Positions 51,762 through 60,091 of a stretch of 64,000 nt of DNA are shown here, piece after piece (the stretch's first letter is position 1; every line of letters starts with the position of its first letter). This DNA is from Mycobacterium aquaticum (lineage in GTDB: Bacteria; Actinomycetota; Actinomycetes; Mycobacteriales; Mycobacteriaceae). The translations under genes were made by a program, and so were the position numbers. The stretch spans positions 1-64,000 of the forward strand of contig NZ_MVHF01000006.1 in assembly GCF_002086485.1 (NCBI RefSeq). Reading direction: 5' to 3'. The notes below the pieces were generated by a model, which ran no database searches, had not been told where the DNA came from, and saw nothing but the letters and a program-made list of their open reading frames with translations.

Positions 51762-52973
51762 CTAAGCCCCCACCGGTGCGCTCGGCGTGAACACCACCGG
51801 CATCGCCTCCGGGCCGCTGACGAAGTTTGCCGGGCGCAGCGGCACGTCGGCGCCGTCGGCCAGCCGCAGATCGGGCAGCCGCTGCAACAGCCGCCCAACC
51901 ATCAGCTTCAGCTCCAACCGGGCCAGCTGATTGCCGAGACAGAAGTGCGTTCCGAAGCCGAATGCCAGGTGACTGTTGGGATTCCGGTCCATCCGGAACG
52001 TATCCGGGTCGCCGAACACGGCCTCGTCGAAATTGGCCGACTCGAACATCAGCATGATCTTCTCGCCGGATTTGAGCTCAGTGCCGTGGAACGTCGTATC
52101 GGCGGTCAGCGTGCGGCACATGTTCTTCACCGGCGAGGTCCAGCGCAACATCTCCTCGATGGCGCCGGGAAGTTTGTCGGGGTTCGCTACCAGTGCCTCC
52201 CACTGATCGTGGTTCCGCAGCAGCTGTTCGACCCCACCGCTCAGGGTGTGCCGGGTGGTCTCGTCACCGCCGATGAGGATCAGCAGCGTCTCGAAGACGA
52301 TCTCGTCGTCGCTCATCTGCTGGCCCTCGACCTCGGCGTTGACCAGGATCGAAAAGAGGTCGTCGGTGGGATTGGCCCGCCGCTTGATGACCTCGTTCCT
52401 GGTGAATTCGGTATACGCGGCGAACGTCTCCATCAGTTTCTGGATCACGGTCTGATCGACGTGTGAGGACAGCCCGCACACCAAGTCGTCGGACCACCGC
52501 AGCAGCATGTCCCGCTCTTCGGGCAGCACGCCGAGCATGTCGCCGATGACGGCCATCGGCAGCGGCGCGGCGATGTCGCGGACGAAGTCGCACTCACCGC
52601 GTTCGCAGACGGCATCGATGAGTGTGTCGCACAGCCGGATGATCGATGGCACCTTGTCCATGACCCGCTTGCGGGTGAACCCGGCGTTGACGAGCTTGCG
52701 CCGCAACAGGTGTGCGGGGTCGTCCATGTCGATCATGTACGGCATGCCGGGCTGGTCGGGCCGGATGCCGCCTGCGCTGGAGAACAATTCGGGATTGCGT
52801 TCGGCGTCGAGCACCGCCTGATAGGTGGCGGCCGCGGCCTGACCGTTGCGGTCACGGAACACCGGCTCGTTGGCCCGCATCCAGCGGTAGGCCTCCCGCG
52901 CTCCGCCGTCGGAATAGAACCTCCCGTCAGCCAGATCGACGTCGGGCTTGGTGCTGGGAAGGGTCTGGGTCAT
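51762..52973 (-). CDS. cyp142: Cytochrome P450 CYP142, cholest-4-en-3-one 26/27-hydroxylase
   Basis: The protein has 403 residues. P450 landmarks: I-helix GGDETTRHTLSGG (about 236-248), ExxR in EEMLRW (about 277), and haem-binding FGFGTHFCLGNQLARLEL (about 342-359) with the axial Cys. Sequence and context match CYP142 of M. tuberculosis (Rv3518c) and CYP142A2 of M. smegmatis, which oxidise the terminal methyl of the sterol side chain so that FadD19 can activate it. Its start overlaps the stop of the ADC-like gene (TGATG). Electron partner may be FdxD. Confidence 0.93.
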   Translation of the reverse strand: MTQTLPSTKPDVDLADGRFYSDGGAREAYRWMRANEPVFRDRNGQAAAATYQAVLDAERNPELFSSAGGIRPDQPGMPYMIDMDDPAHLLRRKLVNAGFTRKRVMDKVPSIIRLCDTLIDAVCERGECDFVRDIAAPLPMAVIGDMLGVLPEERDMLLRWSDDLVCGLSSHVDQTVIQKLMETFAAYTEFTRNEVIKRRANPTDDLFSILVNAEVEGQQMSDDEIVFETLLILIGGDETTRHTLSGGVEQLLRNHDQWEALVANPDKLPGAIEEMLRWTSPVKNMCRTLTADTTFHGTELKSGEKIMLMFESANFDEAVFGDPDTFRMDRNPNSHLAFGFGTHFCLGNQLARLELKLMVGRLLQRLPDLRLADGADVPLRPANFVSGPEAMPVVFTPSAPVGA

Positions 52974-53734
52974 GAGATCTCCTTGGCGTCACCGAACGTC
53001 ATCTGCACGTTCTGCACTGAACTCGATATGAGGGCGCGTTTGGGCAAGCCAAGTGCAGCAAGCTCTTTGGCATACGGGTGATCGCCCAGCCACAGCCGGA
53101 CCCCGCCCGGCCGATACCGCACACCGGAAAGCCGCATCTCCCCCGCGGTTTCGCGGGTGACGCCGTTCAGGTGCGAAAAGGTCGGGTGGACCTGCGGTTT
53201 GGACGTGAACCTGGCAGGCACCGGCAGGCCGCGCTGGAATTCCATCCCGACCGCGAGCTGCCCGTCGATGGTCACATCGAACCCGAACTGCCGGCCGTCA
53301 CGAACGGTGAAGTCCGCCATCACTTTTGGGTAACCCCAGATCGACCGTCCGGCCTCGCACGTGAACGCTTGGTCGACGGGCAGGTGATGGATGAACGCCC
53401 CGGCGGACTGAAGGGCGCGCATGCCGCGAGCAGTCGAACCGGGCCGGTTCACCATGACGTTGGTGCCGTATTCCAGGTACTGACCCAGGTCGCCGTCGAC
53501 GTAACGCATGAGCATCAGGACGACGACTGCGCGGCCCGGCCGGTAGCGGCAGACCTGCAGGCCGCTGTAGTCGATCATCCGCTGCGCCGCGTCGGCGTCC
53601 ACGGAGAACATCGCCATGTGTTGATCCGCGGTGCGGATCAACACAGGCATGGTCACCACAGAGCCGGCGACGGTGTGCTGCGAGGGCGTGGCTTCGGATG
53701 AGCGCTTGCGCGAAGACCCAGTGGCGTCGGTCAC
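52970..53734 (-). CDS. Acetoacetate decarboxylase-like fold protein
   Basis: The protein has 254 residues from GTG 53734. The GYPKVMADFTV segment (about 133-143) matches the position of the Schiff-base lysine of acetoacetate decarboxylase-like proteins, and VQVHPTFSHLNG follows. The first 20 residues are basic and low-complexity. It is the first gene of a two-gene unit with cyp142 and is only 10 bp from a perfect KstR box. It probably acts on a keto or hydroxy intermediate of sterol degradation, but the reaction is unknown. Confidence 0.8.
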   Translation of the reverse strand: MTDATGSSRKRSSEATPSQHTVAGSVVTMPVLIRTADQHMAMFSVDADAAQRMIDYSGLQVCRYRPGRAVVVLMLMRYVDGDLGQYLEYGTNVMVNRPGSTARGMRALQSAGAFIHHLPVDQAFTCEAGRSIWGYPKVMADFTVRDGRQFGFDVTIDGQLAVGMEFQRGLPVPARFTSKPQVHPTFSHLNGVTRETAGEMRLSGVRYRPGGVRLWLGDHPYAKELAALGLPKRALISSSVQNVQMTFGDAKEIS

Positions 53735-53744
53735 ACCCCAAATC

Positions 53745-53758
53745 TAGAACGCGTTCTA
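53745..53758. promoter_or_regulatory. Perfect KstR operator upstream of the ADC-like/cyp142 unit
   Basis: TAGAACGCGTTCTA, a perfect palindrome that fits TnnAACnnGTTnnA. It lies 10 bp before the GTG start, so the transcript is probably near-leaderless. Confidence 0.88.
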
Positions 53759-53790
53759 AACACTTTGCAAGAAGTGTCTACTGTTTCCTG

Positions 53791-53850
53791 GCGAGCAGAC
53801 GCACCATCGCACATTTGCAGCCCAGAACGTGCGAGTCTGCGTCTGCTCGC
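53791..53850. terminator. Long stem-loop downstream of the F420 oxidoreductase gene
   Basis: GCGAGCAGACGCA (53791-53803) pairs perfectly with TGCGTCTGCTCGC (53838-53850). TCGCAC (53807-53812) pairs with GTGCGA (53829-53834) further in. It sits 5 bp after the stop of the minus-strand gene at 53856. The outer GCGAGCAGAC/GTCTGCTCGC arms are the same as in the elements beside corA, with a different core. Confidence 0.7.
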
Positions 53851-53855
53851 TGTGC

Positions 53856-54887
53856 TCAAACCAGTGTGGCAAGCTCCTGGATCTGCTCGGCACTACGACC
53901 ACTCACCACCATGGTGGTGACGCCCGCGGCTTCCCAGACCTTGATCTGCTCTCGCACGTAGTCCTTGTCGCCGACGATGGCCGCATCGTCGACGACCTCG
54001 TCCGGAATGACCTTCGCCGCCTCGTCCTTGCGATCACTGCGGAACAGCGCCGTCACTTCGTCGACCACGTCGCCGTAGCCCATCCGGCGGTAGACCTCGG
54101 CGTGAAAGTTGGTGTCCTCCGAACCCATTCCGCCCATGTACAGCGCAAGGTACGGCTTCATCGCCGCGAAGGCCGCGGGGCGGTCCTCGGTGATGACGAT
54201 GTTGGCCGTCGCGCAGATCTCGAAGTCCTCCCGCGACCGACGTGCCCCCGGCTTCGCGAACCCTTCGTCCAGCCACGCGTTGTAGGTGTCGGCCATGCGC
54301 GGCGTGTAGAAGATCGGCAGCCAGCCGTCACAGATCTCGGCGGCCAGCGCGACGTTCTTGGGGCCTTCGGCTCCCAGCATGATCGGGATGTCGGCGCGCA
54401 GCGGATGCGTGATGGGCTTGAGTGGCTTGCCCAGCCCGGTCGTGCCCTCGCCCGATACCGGCAGCGGATAGTGCGGTCCCGCGCTGGTCACCGGGGCCTC
54501 GCGAGCCCACACCTGGCGGATGATGTCGATGTACTCGCGCGTACGGGCCAATGGCTTGGGGAAGCGCTGGCCGTACCAGCCCTCGACCACCTGCGGCCCG
54601 GAAACCCCGAGCCCGAGGATGTGCCTGCCGCCCGAGAGATGATCCAGCGTCAGCGACGCCATCGCGCAGGCAGTCGGGGTGCGGGCCGAGAGCTGCACCA
54701 CCGATGTGCCCAACCGGAGCCGGCTGGTCTCGCGCCCCCACCAGGCCAGCGGTGTGAACGCGTCCGAACCCCACGCCTCCGCGGTGAACACGGTGTCGAA
54801 TCCAGCCTCCTCGGCGGCAGCCACGAGTTCCGCATGGTTGGTGGGCGGCTGCGCGCCCCAGTATCCGAGCTGAAGACCGAGCTTCAT
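53856..54887 (-). CDS. F420-dependent LLM-class oxidoreductase (Rv3520c-type)
   Basis: The protein has 343 residues from ATG 54887 (MKLGLQLGYWG), with AAAGGC upstream. Luciferase-like TIM barrel: EEAGFDTVFTAEAWGSDAFTPL (about 25-46), ASLTLDHLSGGRHILGLGVSGPQVVEGWYGQRF (about 85-117), PIMLGAEGPKNVALAAEICDGWLP and a C-terminal YVREQIKVWEAAGVTTMVV. Counterpart of Rv3520c by order. Uses reduced or oxidised coenzyme F420 on a steroid-linked substrate not yet defined. Divergent from the DUF35 gene across a KstR box. Confidence 0.92.
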   Translation of the reverse strand: MKLGLQLGYWGAQPPTNHAELVAAAEEAGFDTVFTAEAWGSDAFTPLAWWGRETSRLRLGTSVVQLSARTPTACAMASLTLDHLSGGRHILGLGVSGPQVVEGWYGQRFPKPLARTREYIDIIRQVWAREAPVTSAGPHYPLPVSGEGTTGLGKPLKPITHPLRADIPIMLGAEGPKNVALAAEICDGWLPIFYTPRMADTYNAWLDEGFAKPGARRSREDFEICATANIVITEDRPAAFAAMKPYLALYMGGMGSEDTNFHAEVYRRMGYGDVVDEVTALFRSDRKDEAAKVIPDEVVDDAAIVGDKDYVREQIKVWEAAGVTTMVVSGRSAEQIQELATLV

Positions 54888-54922
54888 TAGTTTGCCTTTC
54901 GACCCGTTCTTGCCACGATTCT

Positions 54923-54936
54923 TAGAACCTGTTCTA
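54923..54936. promoter_or_regulatory. KstR operator in the divergent promoter at 54.9 kb
   Basis: TAGAACCTGTTCTA fits TnnAACnnGTTnnA fully. It is 36 bp from the F420 oxidoreductase start and only 9 bp from the GTG start of the OB-fold gene, which should therefore be nearly leaderless. Confidence 0.87.
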
Positions 54937-54944
54937 CTCGATGT

Positions 54945-55934
54945 GTGACAGCCAGCCAAAGCCGCCCGGCCTCGATAGATCATCACGAGCCGCCACTTTC
55001 TGCGCCACTGAAACTGTCGTTTGACTACACCCGTTCAGTGGGCCCGGTGCTCGGTCAGTTCTTCACTGCCCTGCGCGCCCGCCGCATCGTCGGCGTACGC
55101 GGATCGGACGGGCGCGTGCATGTGCCACCCGCCGAGTATGACCCGGTCAGCTACGAACCACTGACCGAGGTGGTGCCGGTCTCCAGCGTCGGAACGGTGG
55201 TGTCCTGGACCTGGCAGCCGGAGCCGCTCGAGGGTCAGCCGCTGGACCGTCCGTTCGCGTGGGCGTTGATCAAGCTCGACGGCGCCGACACCCCGCTGCT
55301 GCATGCGGTCGACGCGCCGGAAGGCGAAATCAGCACCGGCGCCCGGGTCCACGCGCACTGGGTCGACGAACCTGTCGGCGCGATCACCGATATCGCGTAC
55401 TTCGTGCCGGGTGACACTGCTGAAGACGTTCCGGACGTGACAGACGACCGCGATCCGATCACCATGCTCGTGGTACCGACGGCCATCGAGATCCAGCATT
55501 CTGCGTCGTACCCGGAGAGCGCGTACCTGCGTGCGCTGCAGGAGGGCAAGCTGCTCGGTGCGCGCACCGGCGAGAACGGCAAGGTCTATTTCCCGGCCCG
55601 CGAGGCCGATCCGGCCACCGGTCGGCAACTGACCGAGTATGTCGAGCTGTCCGACAAGGGAACCGTCACCACATTCGCGATCATCAACATCCCGTTCGCA
55701 GGACAGCGCATCAAACCGCCGTACGTGGCGGCCTACGTGCTGCTCGACGGTGCGGACATCCCGTTCCTGCACCTGGTGACCGAGATTCCCGCCGATGAGG
55801 TGCGCATGGGCATGCGGGTCGAGGCCGTGTGGCGCCCCCGTGAGGAATGGGGCCTTGGCATCGACAACATCTCTCATTTCCGGCCGACGGGTGAGCCCGA
55901 CGCCGACTACGACAGCTACAAGCACCACCTGTAA
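54945..55934 (+). CDS. Tandem DUF35/OB-fold protein (Rv3521-type)
   Basis: The protein has 329 residues from GTG 54945. It contains two repeats of a DUF35-like unit: about 30-155 (FFTALRARRIVGVRGSDGRVHVPP ... PFAWALIKLDGADTPLLHAVDA) and about 185-310 (YLRALQEGKLLGARTGENGKVYFPA ... PPYVAAYVLLDGADIPFLHLVTE). The zinc-ribbon cysteines of ordinary DUF35 proteins are absent. DUF35 proteins bind thiolase-like partners (for example ChsH2 with Ltp2), so this one probably forms a complex with the adjacent Ltp4 and/or Ltp3. 11 bp before ltp4. Confidence 0.9.
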   Translation: MTASQSRPASIDHHEPPLSAPLKLSFDYTRSVGPVLGQFFTALRARRIVGVRGSDGRVHVPPAEYDPVSYEPLTEVVPVSSVGTVVSWTWQPEPLEGQPLDRPFAWALIKLDGADTPLLHAVDAPEGEISTGARVHAHWVDEPVGAITDIAYFVPGDTAEDVPDVTDDRDPITMLVVPTAIEIQHSASYPESAYLRALQEGKLLGARTGENGKVYFPAREADPATGRQLTEYVELSDKGTVTTFAIINIPFAGQRIKPPYVAAYVLLDGADIPFLHLVTEIPADEVRMGMRVEAVWRPREEWGLGIDNISHFRPTGEPDADYDSYKHHL

Positions 55935-55945
55935 GGGAACCCCAC

Positions 55946-57007
55946 ATGACTCTTCGTGATGTTGCTGTCGTCGGTTTCGCGCATGCCCCGCATGTGCGCC
56001 GCACCGACGGCACCACCAACGGTGTCGAGATGCTGATGCCGTGTTTTGCCCAGCTCTATGCCGAACTCGGCCTGCAGCAGACCGACATCGGTTTCTGGTG
56101 CTCAGGATCCTCGGATTACCTTGCCGGGCGGGCATTCTCGTTCATCTCCGCGATCGACTCGATCGGCGCGGTACCGCCCATCAACGAATCGCACGTCGAG
56201 ATGGATGCCGCGTGGGCCCTGTATGAGGCCTACATCAAGATCCTCACCGGTGAGGTCGACACCGCGCTGGTCTACGGTTTCGGGAAATCCAGCTCAGGCG
56301 TGCTGCGCCGCGTGCTGGCCCTGCAGACCGACCCGTACACCGTCGCACCGCTGTGGCCCGATTCGGTGTCGATGGCCGGGCTGCAGGCCCGCTTCGGCCT
56401 CGACGCCGGCAAGTGGACCGCCGAGACCATGGCGCAGGTGGCGCTGGACTCCTTTGCCGCGGCCGAGCGGGTCGATTCGGTGAAATCGGCCGGCACCGTC
56501 GCCGAGCTGCTGGACCGGCCGTACTTCGCCGATCCACTGCGTCGCCACGACATCGCCCCGATCACCGACGGTGCCGCGGCCATCGTGCTGGCCGCCGACG
56601 ACAGGGCCCGCGAACTGCGTGAAAACCCGGCCTGGATCACCGGTTTCGAGCACCGCATCGAGACCCCGATCCTGGGCGCGCGGGACCTGACGACGTCGCC
56701 GTCCACCGCAGCCTCGGCACAGGCCGCGACCGGTGGCGACACCGCGTTCGACGTCGCCGAGTTGCACGCGCCGTTCACTCATCAGCAGTTGATCCTCACC
56801 GAGGCCATCGGCCTGGGCGCATCGACCAAGATCAACCCGTCGGGTGGCGCGTTGGCCGCCAATCCGATGTTCTCGGCCGGTCTGGAGCGCATCGGATTTG
56901 CGGCACAGCACATCTTCGATGGGACGGCGGGCCGTGTGCTGGCGCATGCCACGAGTGGTCCTGCGCTGCAACAGAATCTGGTAGCAGTCCTGGAGGGGAA
57001 GAACTGA
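55946..57007 (+). CDS. ltp4: Ltp4, thiolase-like lipid-transfer protein
   Basis: The protein has 353 residues of thiolase fold: DVAVVGFAHAPH at the start, TDIGFWCSGSSDYLAGR, and the C-terminal thiolase elements KINPSGGALAANPMFSAG (about 293-310) and AHATSGPALQQN. At the position of the nucleophilic Cys it has HVEMDAAWAL, with no Cys. This resembles Ltp2, which is a retro-aldolase and not a thiolase. Its stop overlaps the ltp3 start (TGATG). Counterpart of Rv3522. Confidence 0.92.
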   Translation: MTLRDVAVVGFAHAPHVRRTDGTTNGVEMLMPCFAQLYAELGLQQTDIGFWCSGSSDYLAGRAFSFISAIDSIGAVPPINESHVEMDAAWALYEAYIKILTGEVDTALVYGFGKSSSGVLRRVLALQTDPYTVAPLWPDSVSMAGLQARFGLDAGKWTAETMAQVALDSFAAAERVDSVKSAGTVAELLDRPYFADPLRRHDIAPITDGAAAIVLAADDRARELRENPAWITGFEHRIETPILGARDLTTSPSTAASAQAATGGDTAFDVAELHAPFTHQQLILTEAIGLGASTKINPSGGALAANPMFSAGLERIGFAAQHIFDGTAGRVLAHATSGPALQQNLVAVLEGKN

Positions 57008-58185
57008 TGGCGAACAAAGCTGCGGTCCTCGGCACCGGGCAGACCAAGTATGTGGCCAAACGTCATGACGTCTCGATGAACGGCCTGGTACGCGAGGCCA
57101 TAGACAGAGCACTCGCCGACTCCGGTTCGACCATGGCCGATATCGACGCGGTCGTGGTCGGCAAGGCACCGGATTTCTTCGAGGGCGTCATGATGCCCGA
57201 GCTGTTCATGGCCGACGCGACCGGCGCGACCAACAAGCCGCTGATCCGCGTGCACACTGCGGGCTCGGTGGGCGGATCGACGGCCGTCGTCGCCGCGAGC
57301 CTGGTCAAATCCGGCAAGTACCGCCGCGTGCTCACCATGGCGTGGGAGAAGCAGTCCGAGTCGAACGCCATGTGGGCGTTGAGCATTCCGGTGCCGTTCA
57401 CCAAGCCGGTCGGCGCCGGGGCAGGCGGCTACTTCGCGCCGCACGTCCGTGCCTACATCCGCCGCTCGGGCGCACCGGATTACATCGGCGCGATGGTCGC
57501 GGTCAAGGACCGCCTCAACGGCGCCAAGAACCCTCTGGCTCATCTGCATCAGCCCGACATCACGCTGGAGAAGGTGATGTCGTCGCAGATGCTGTGGGAT
57601 CCGATTCGTTTCGACGAGACGTGCCCGTCGTCGGACGGGGCGGCCGCACTGGTCATCGGCAACGAGGAAATCGCCGATGCCCGGGTGGCCGAGGGACATC
57701 CGGTCGCCTGGATCCACGCCACCGCACTGCGCACCGAACCACTGGCGTACTCCGGCCGCGACCAGGTGAACCCGCAGGCCGGTCGCGACGCCGCGGCTGC
57801 CCTGTGGCGCGATGCCGGTATCACCAGCCCGATCGACGAGATCGACGTCGCCGAGGTGTACGTGCCGTTCTCCTGGTACGAACCGATGTGGTTGGAGAAC
57901 CTCGGCTTTGCCGCCGAGGGCGAGGGCTGGAAACTCACCGAGGCGGGCGAGACCGCAATGGGCGGCAAGATCCCGTTCAACGCCTCCGGCGGTGTGCTCT
58001 CCAGCAACCCGATCGGCGCGTCGGGCATGATCCGCTTCGCGGAGTCGGCGATCCAGGTGATGGGCAAGGCAGGCGATCATCAGGTCGAGGGCGCCCGCAA
58101 AGCGTTGGGCCATGCCTACGGCGGTGGTGCACAGTACTACTCGATGTGGGTGGTTTCATCGGACAAGCCGGCGGACAAGTCATGA
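57007..58185 (+). CDS. ltp3: Ltp3, thiolase-like lipid-transfer protein
   Basis: The protein has 392 residues of thiolase fold: AVLGTGQTKYV, DIDAVVVGKAPDFFEG, then VHTAGSVGGSTAVVAASL (about 78-95), where SCP2-type thiolases carry the active Cys; here a Gly stands there. C-terminal NASGGVLSSNPIGASGM (about 325-341) and HAYGGGAQYYSMWV are conserved. Probably forms an Ltp3-Ltp4-DUF35 complex that cleaves a C-C bond of the sterol side chain. Counterpart of Rv3523. The last bases overlap the next gene (ATGA). Confidence 0.92.
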   Translation: MANKAAVLGTGQTKYVAKRHDVSMNGLVREAIDRALADSGSTMADIDAVVVGKAPDFFEGVMMPELFMADATGATNKPLIRVHTAGSVGGSTAVVAASLVKSGKYRRVLTMAWEKQSESNAMWALSIPVPFTKPVGAGAGGYFAPHVRAYIRRSGAPDYIGAMVAVKDRLNGAKNPLAHLHQPDITLEKVMSSQMLWDPIRFDETCPSSDGAAALVIGNEEIADARVAEGHPVAWIHATALRTEPLAYSGRDQVNPQAGRDAAAALWRDAGITSPIDEIDVAEVYVPFSWYEPMWLENLGFAAEGEGWKLTEAGETAMGGKIPFNASGGVLSSNPIGASGMIRFAESAIQVMGKAGDHQVEGARKALGHAYGGGAQYYSMWVVSSDKPADKS

Positions 58186-59066
58186 GCATGAAGTACACGC
58201 TGAGCGTGGCCATGGGCCCGCTGGAGCATCTGACCGGATTGGCCCGTACCGCAGAGGAAGTCGGGTTCGATTCCATCGCCCTGCCCGACTCCTTGTTCTT
58301 CATGGAGAAGCAGGCCGCGGACTACCCGTACACACCCGACGGGTCACGGATGTGGAATGCGGAGACCCCGTGGGTGGATCCGCTGATCGCAGCCGCGTCG
58401 ATGGGTGCGGTGACCACGACGCTGCGGTTCTACACCAACGTCATGAAACTCGGCTCGCGCAATCCGCTACTGCTGGCGCGGCAGGTCGGTTCGGTGGCAA
58501 ACCTCACCAACAACCGGTTTGGCTTCGGCGTCGGGATCGGCTGGGCGCCCGAAGAATTCGAGTGGTGCGGGGTGCCGTTCGCCAGACGGGGTGCACGTGT
58601 CGACGAGATGATCGAGGTGCTCAAGCTGGTGCTCGGCGGCGGCATGGTCGAGTTCCACGGCGAATTCTATGATTTCGAGCGCCTGCAGATGAGTCCCGCG
58701 CCGTCGCAGCCGGTCCCGTTCTACGTCGGCGGACACACCCCGGTCGCCCTCAAGCGAGCCGCCCGAGTCGGTGACGGCTGGACGAGCGCGATGATGACGT
58801 GCGCCCAGCTGGCCGAGACGGTTCAGGCCCTCAACAAGCTGCGCGCCGAATACGGCCGAGCCGATGAGCCTTTCGAGTACCAGGCGGTGTGCATCGACAA
58901 ATTCGACCTCGACGGGCATCGCGAGCTCGCCGCGGCGGGCATCACCGACAACATCGTCATCCCGTGGCTGCTCGACGGCCTGGGCTTCGACGCTCCGCTG
59001 GACAAGAAGCAGGATTCGCTCAAGCGGTTCGCCGACACCTACATCCACTCCGGCTGGCAGGACTGA
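58182..59066 (+). CDS. LLM-class F420-dependent oxidoreductase
   Basis: The protein has 294 residues from ATG 58182 (MSMKYTLSVAMG), overlapping the ltp3 stop; the longer frame is a shadow of ltp3. Luciferase-like fold: AEEVGFDSIALPDSLF, RQVGSVANLTNNRFGFGVGIGWAPEEFEWCGVPFARRGARVDE (about 95-137), and PFYVGGHTPVALKRAARVGDGW (about 185-206). It is the second F420-type enzyme of the cluster and is co-transcribed with ltp4-ltp3. Substrate unknown; a steroid side-chain or ring intermediate is likely by context. Confidence 0.9.
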   Translation: MSMKYTLSVAMGPLEHLTGLARTAEEVGFDSIALPDSLFFMEKQAADYPYTPDGSRMWNAETPWVDPLIAAASMGAVTTTLRFYTNVMKLGSRNPLLLARQVGSVANLTNNRFGFGVGIGWAPEEFEWCGVPFARRGARVDEMIEVLKLVLGGGMVEFHGEFYDFERLQMSPAPSQPVPFYVGGHTPVALKRAARVGDGWTSAMMTCAQLAETVQALNKLRAEYGRADEPFEYQAVCIDKFDLDGHRELAAAGITDNIVIPWLLDGLGFDAPLDKKQDSLKRFADTYIHSGWQD

Positions 59067-59067
59067 C

Positions 59068-59487
59068 ATGGCAGTGACCGACCCCAACCATCCCGCCCAT
59101 CTGGCGGGCCTGCGTTCGCGGGCCGCGGTCGCGGCGCGTGACAAGGAGGCGTGGCTGGCGGTGTTCGCCGACGACGCGATCGTGCAAGACCCGATCGGAC
59201 CGTCGTTCTTCGACCCGGAAGGTAAGGGCCATCGCGGCAAGGAGGCCATCGCGGCCTTCTGGGACAAGGCGATTGCCCCTACCGACAACCTGGAGTTCAG
59301 GTTCGTCGACACATTCCAGTGCGGCAACGAGGAAGCCAACGTGGGCAGCATCGTGACCACCATGGGCGGCCATCAGATCACCACCGAAGGTGTGTTCACC
59401 TACCGCGTCAACGACGCAGGACAGATGGTCGCGCTACGGGCCTTCTGGGAGGTCGACCGCGCTGCAGCGACGGCGAAGCCGGTCTAG
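59068..59487 (+). CDS. SnoaL/ketosteroid isomerase-like protein
   Basis: The protein has 139 residues from ATG 59068, directly after the preceding stop codon. NTF2-like fold: RAAVAARDKEAWLAVFADDAIVQDPIGPSFFDPEGKGHRGKEAIAAFWDKAI (about 19-70) and a C-terminal strand pair ending ALRAFWEVDRA. Asp in VQDPIG is where ketosteroid isomerases and SnoaL cyclases carry an acid/base residue. In a sterol cluster it may isomerise or hydrate a steroid intermediate. The stop codon shares CTAG with the stop of the convergent carbonic-anhydrase-like gene. Confidence 0.87.
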   Translation: MAVTDPNHPAHLAGLRSRAAVAARDKEAWLAVFADDAIVQDPIGPSFFDPEGKGHRGKEAIAAFWDKAIAPTDNLEFRFVDTFQCGNEEANVGSIVTTMGGHQITTEGVFTYRVNDAGQMVALRAFWEVDRAAATAKPV

Positions 59488-60017
59488 CCCTCCGGTATCT
59501 CCGCCAGCCCGGTCAGGTACCGCTGCGCCAGTTCCTGGTAGGCCTGCGGGTTGGTGTTGACCCACATCTCGGCTCCGGTGCCGCCGATCGGTCCTCTGAT
59601 CTTCGCGGGCGCTCCGGTGACCAGTACCTCATCGGGAATCTTGGTGCCGCCCACCACCAATGAGTGCGCGGCGATCAAGCTGCGTCGCCCGATCACGGCG
59701 CCGTCAAGCACCGTCGAGTGGTTGGCGATCAGGGCCTCGGCTCCGACATGGGCGCCGTGTACGACACACATGTGCGCCACCGTCGCGCCCGGCCCGATAT
59801 CCACCGGGATACCGGGCGGGGCGTGCAGCACCGAGCCGTCCTGCACGTTGGCGCCCACGCGGACCACGACGGGCGCGTAATCGCCTCGTAGCACTACGTT
59901 GAACCACACCGACGCACCGGCCTCGACCGTGACATCACCGATCAACGTGGCGGTCGGCGCCACGAATGCAGTCGGATCGACTCTGGGCGCGCGGCCCTCG
60001 AATGAGTACAGGGGCAT
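59484..60017 (-). CDS. Gamma-carbonic anhydrase-like hexapeptide-repeat protein
   Basis: The protein has 177 residues of left-handed beta-helix with repeating hydrophobic hexapeptides (for example VFNVVLRGD-type turns, GANVQDGSVLHA, GPGATVAHMCVVHGAHVGAEALIANHSTV). Three His at about 65, 82 and 87 (VLHA, VAHM, VVHG) are spaced like the zinc ligands of gamma-carbonic anhydrases. Counterpart of Rv3525c by order. The actual activity (carbonic anhydrase or acyl-CoA-linked function) is not determined by the sequence. Confidence 0.88.
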   Translation of the reverse strand: MPLYSFEGRAPRVDPTAFVAPTATLIGDVTVEAGASVWFNVVLRGDYAPVVVRVGANVQDGSVLHAPPGIPVDIGPGATVAHMCVVHGAHVGAEALIANHSTVLDGAVIGRRSLIAAHSLVVGGTKIPDEVLVTGAPAKIRGPIGGTGAEMWVNTNPQAYQELAQRYLTGLAEIPEG

Positions 60018-60091
60018 CGTTCACATATACCGCAGGCCAGCCCCGCAGACCGGGCACTCGCTCATCGCGACGCGTACTGTGAACAGTAATT

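Noticed and set aside
57342..58181. 280-residue extension before the LLM oxidoreductase at 58182
   Set aside because: It overlaps ltp3 in another frame and has shadow composition; ATG 58182 is coupled to the ltp3 stop.
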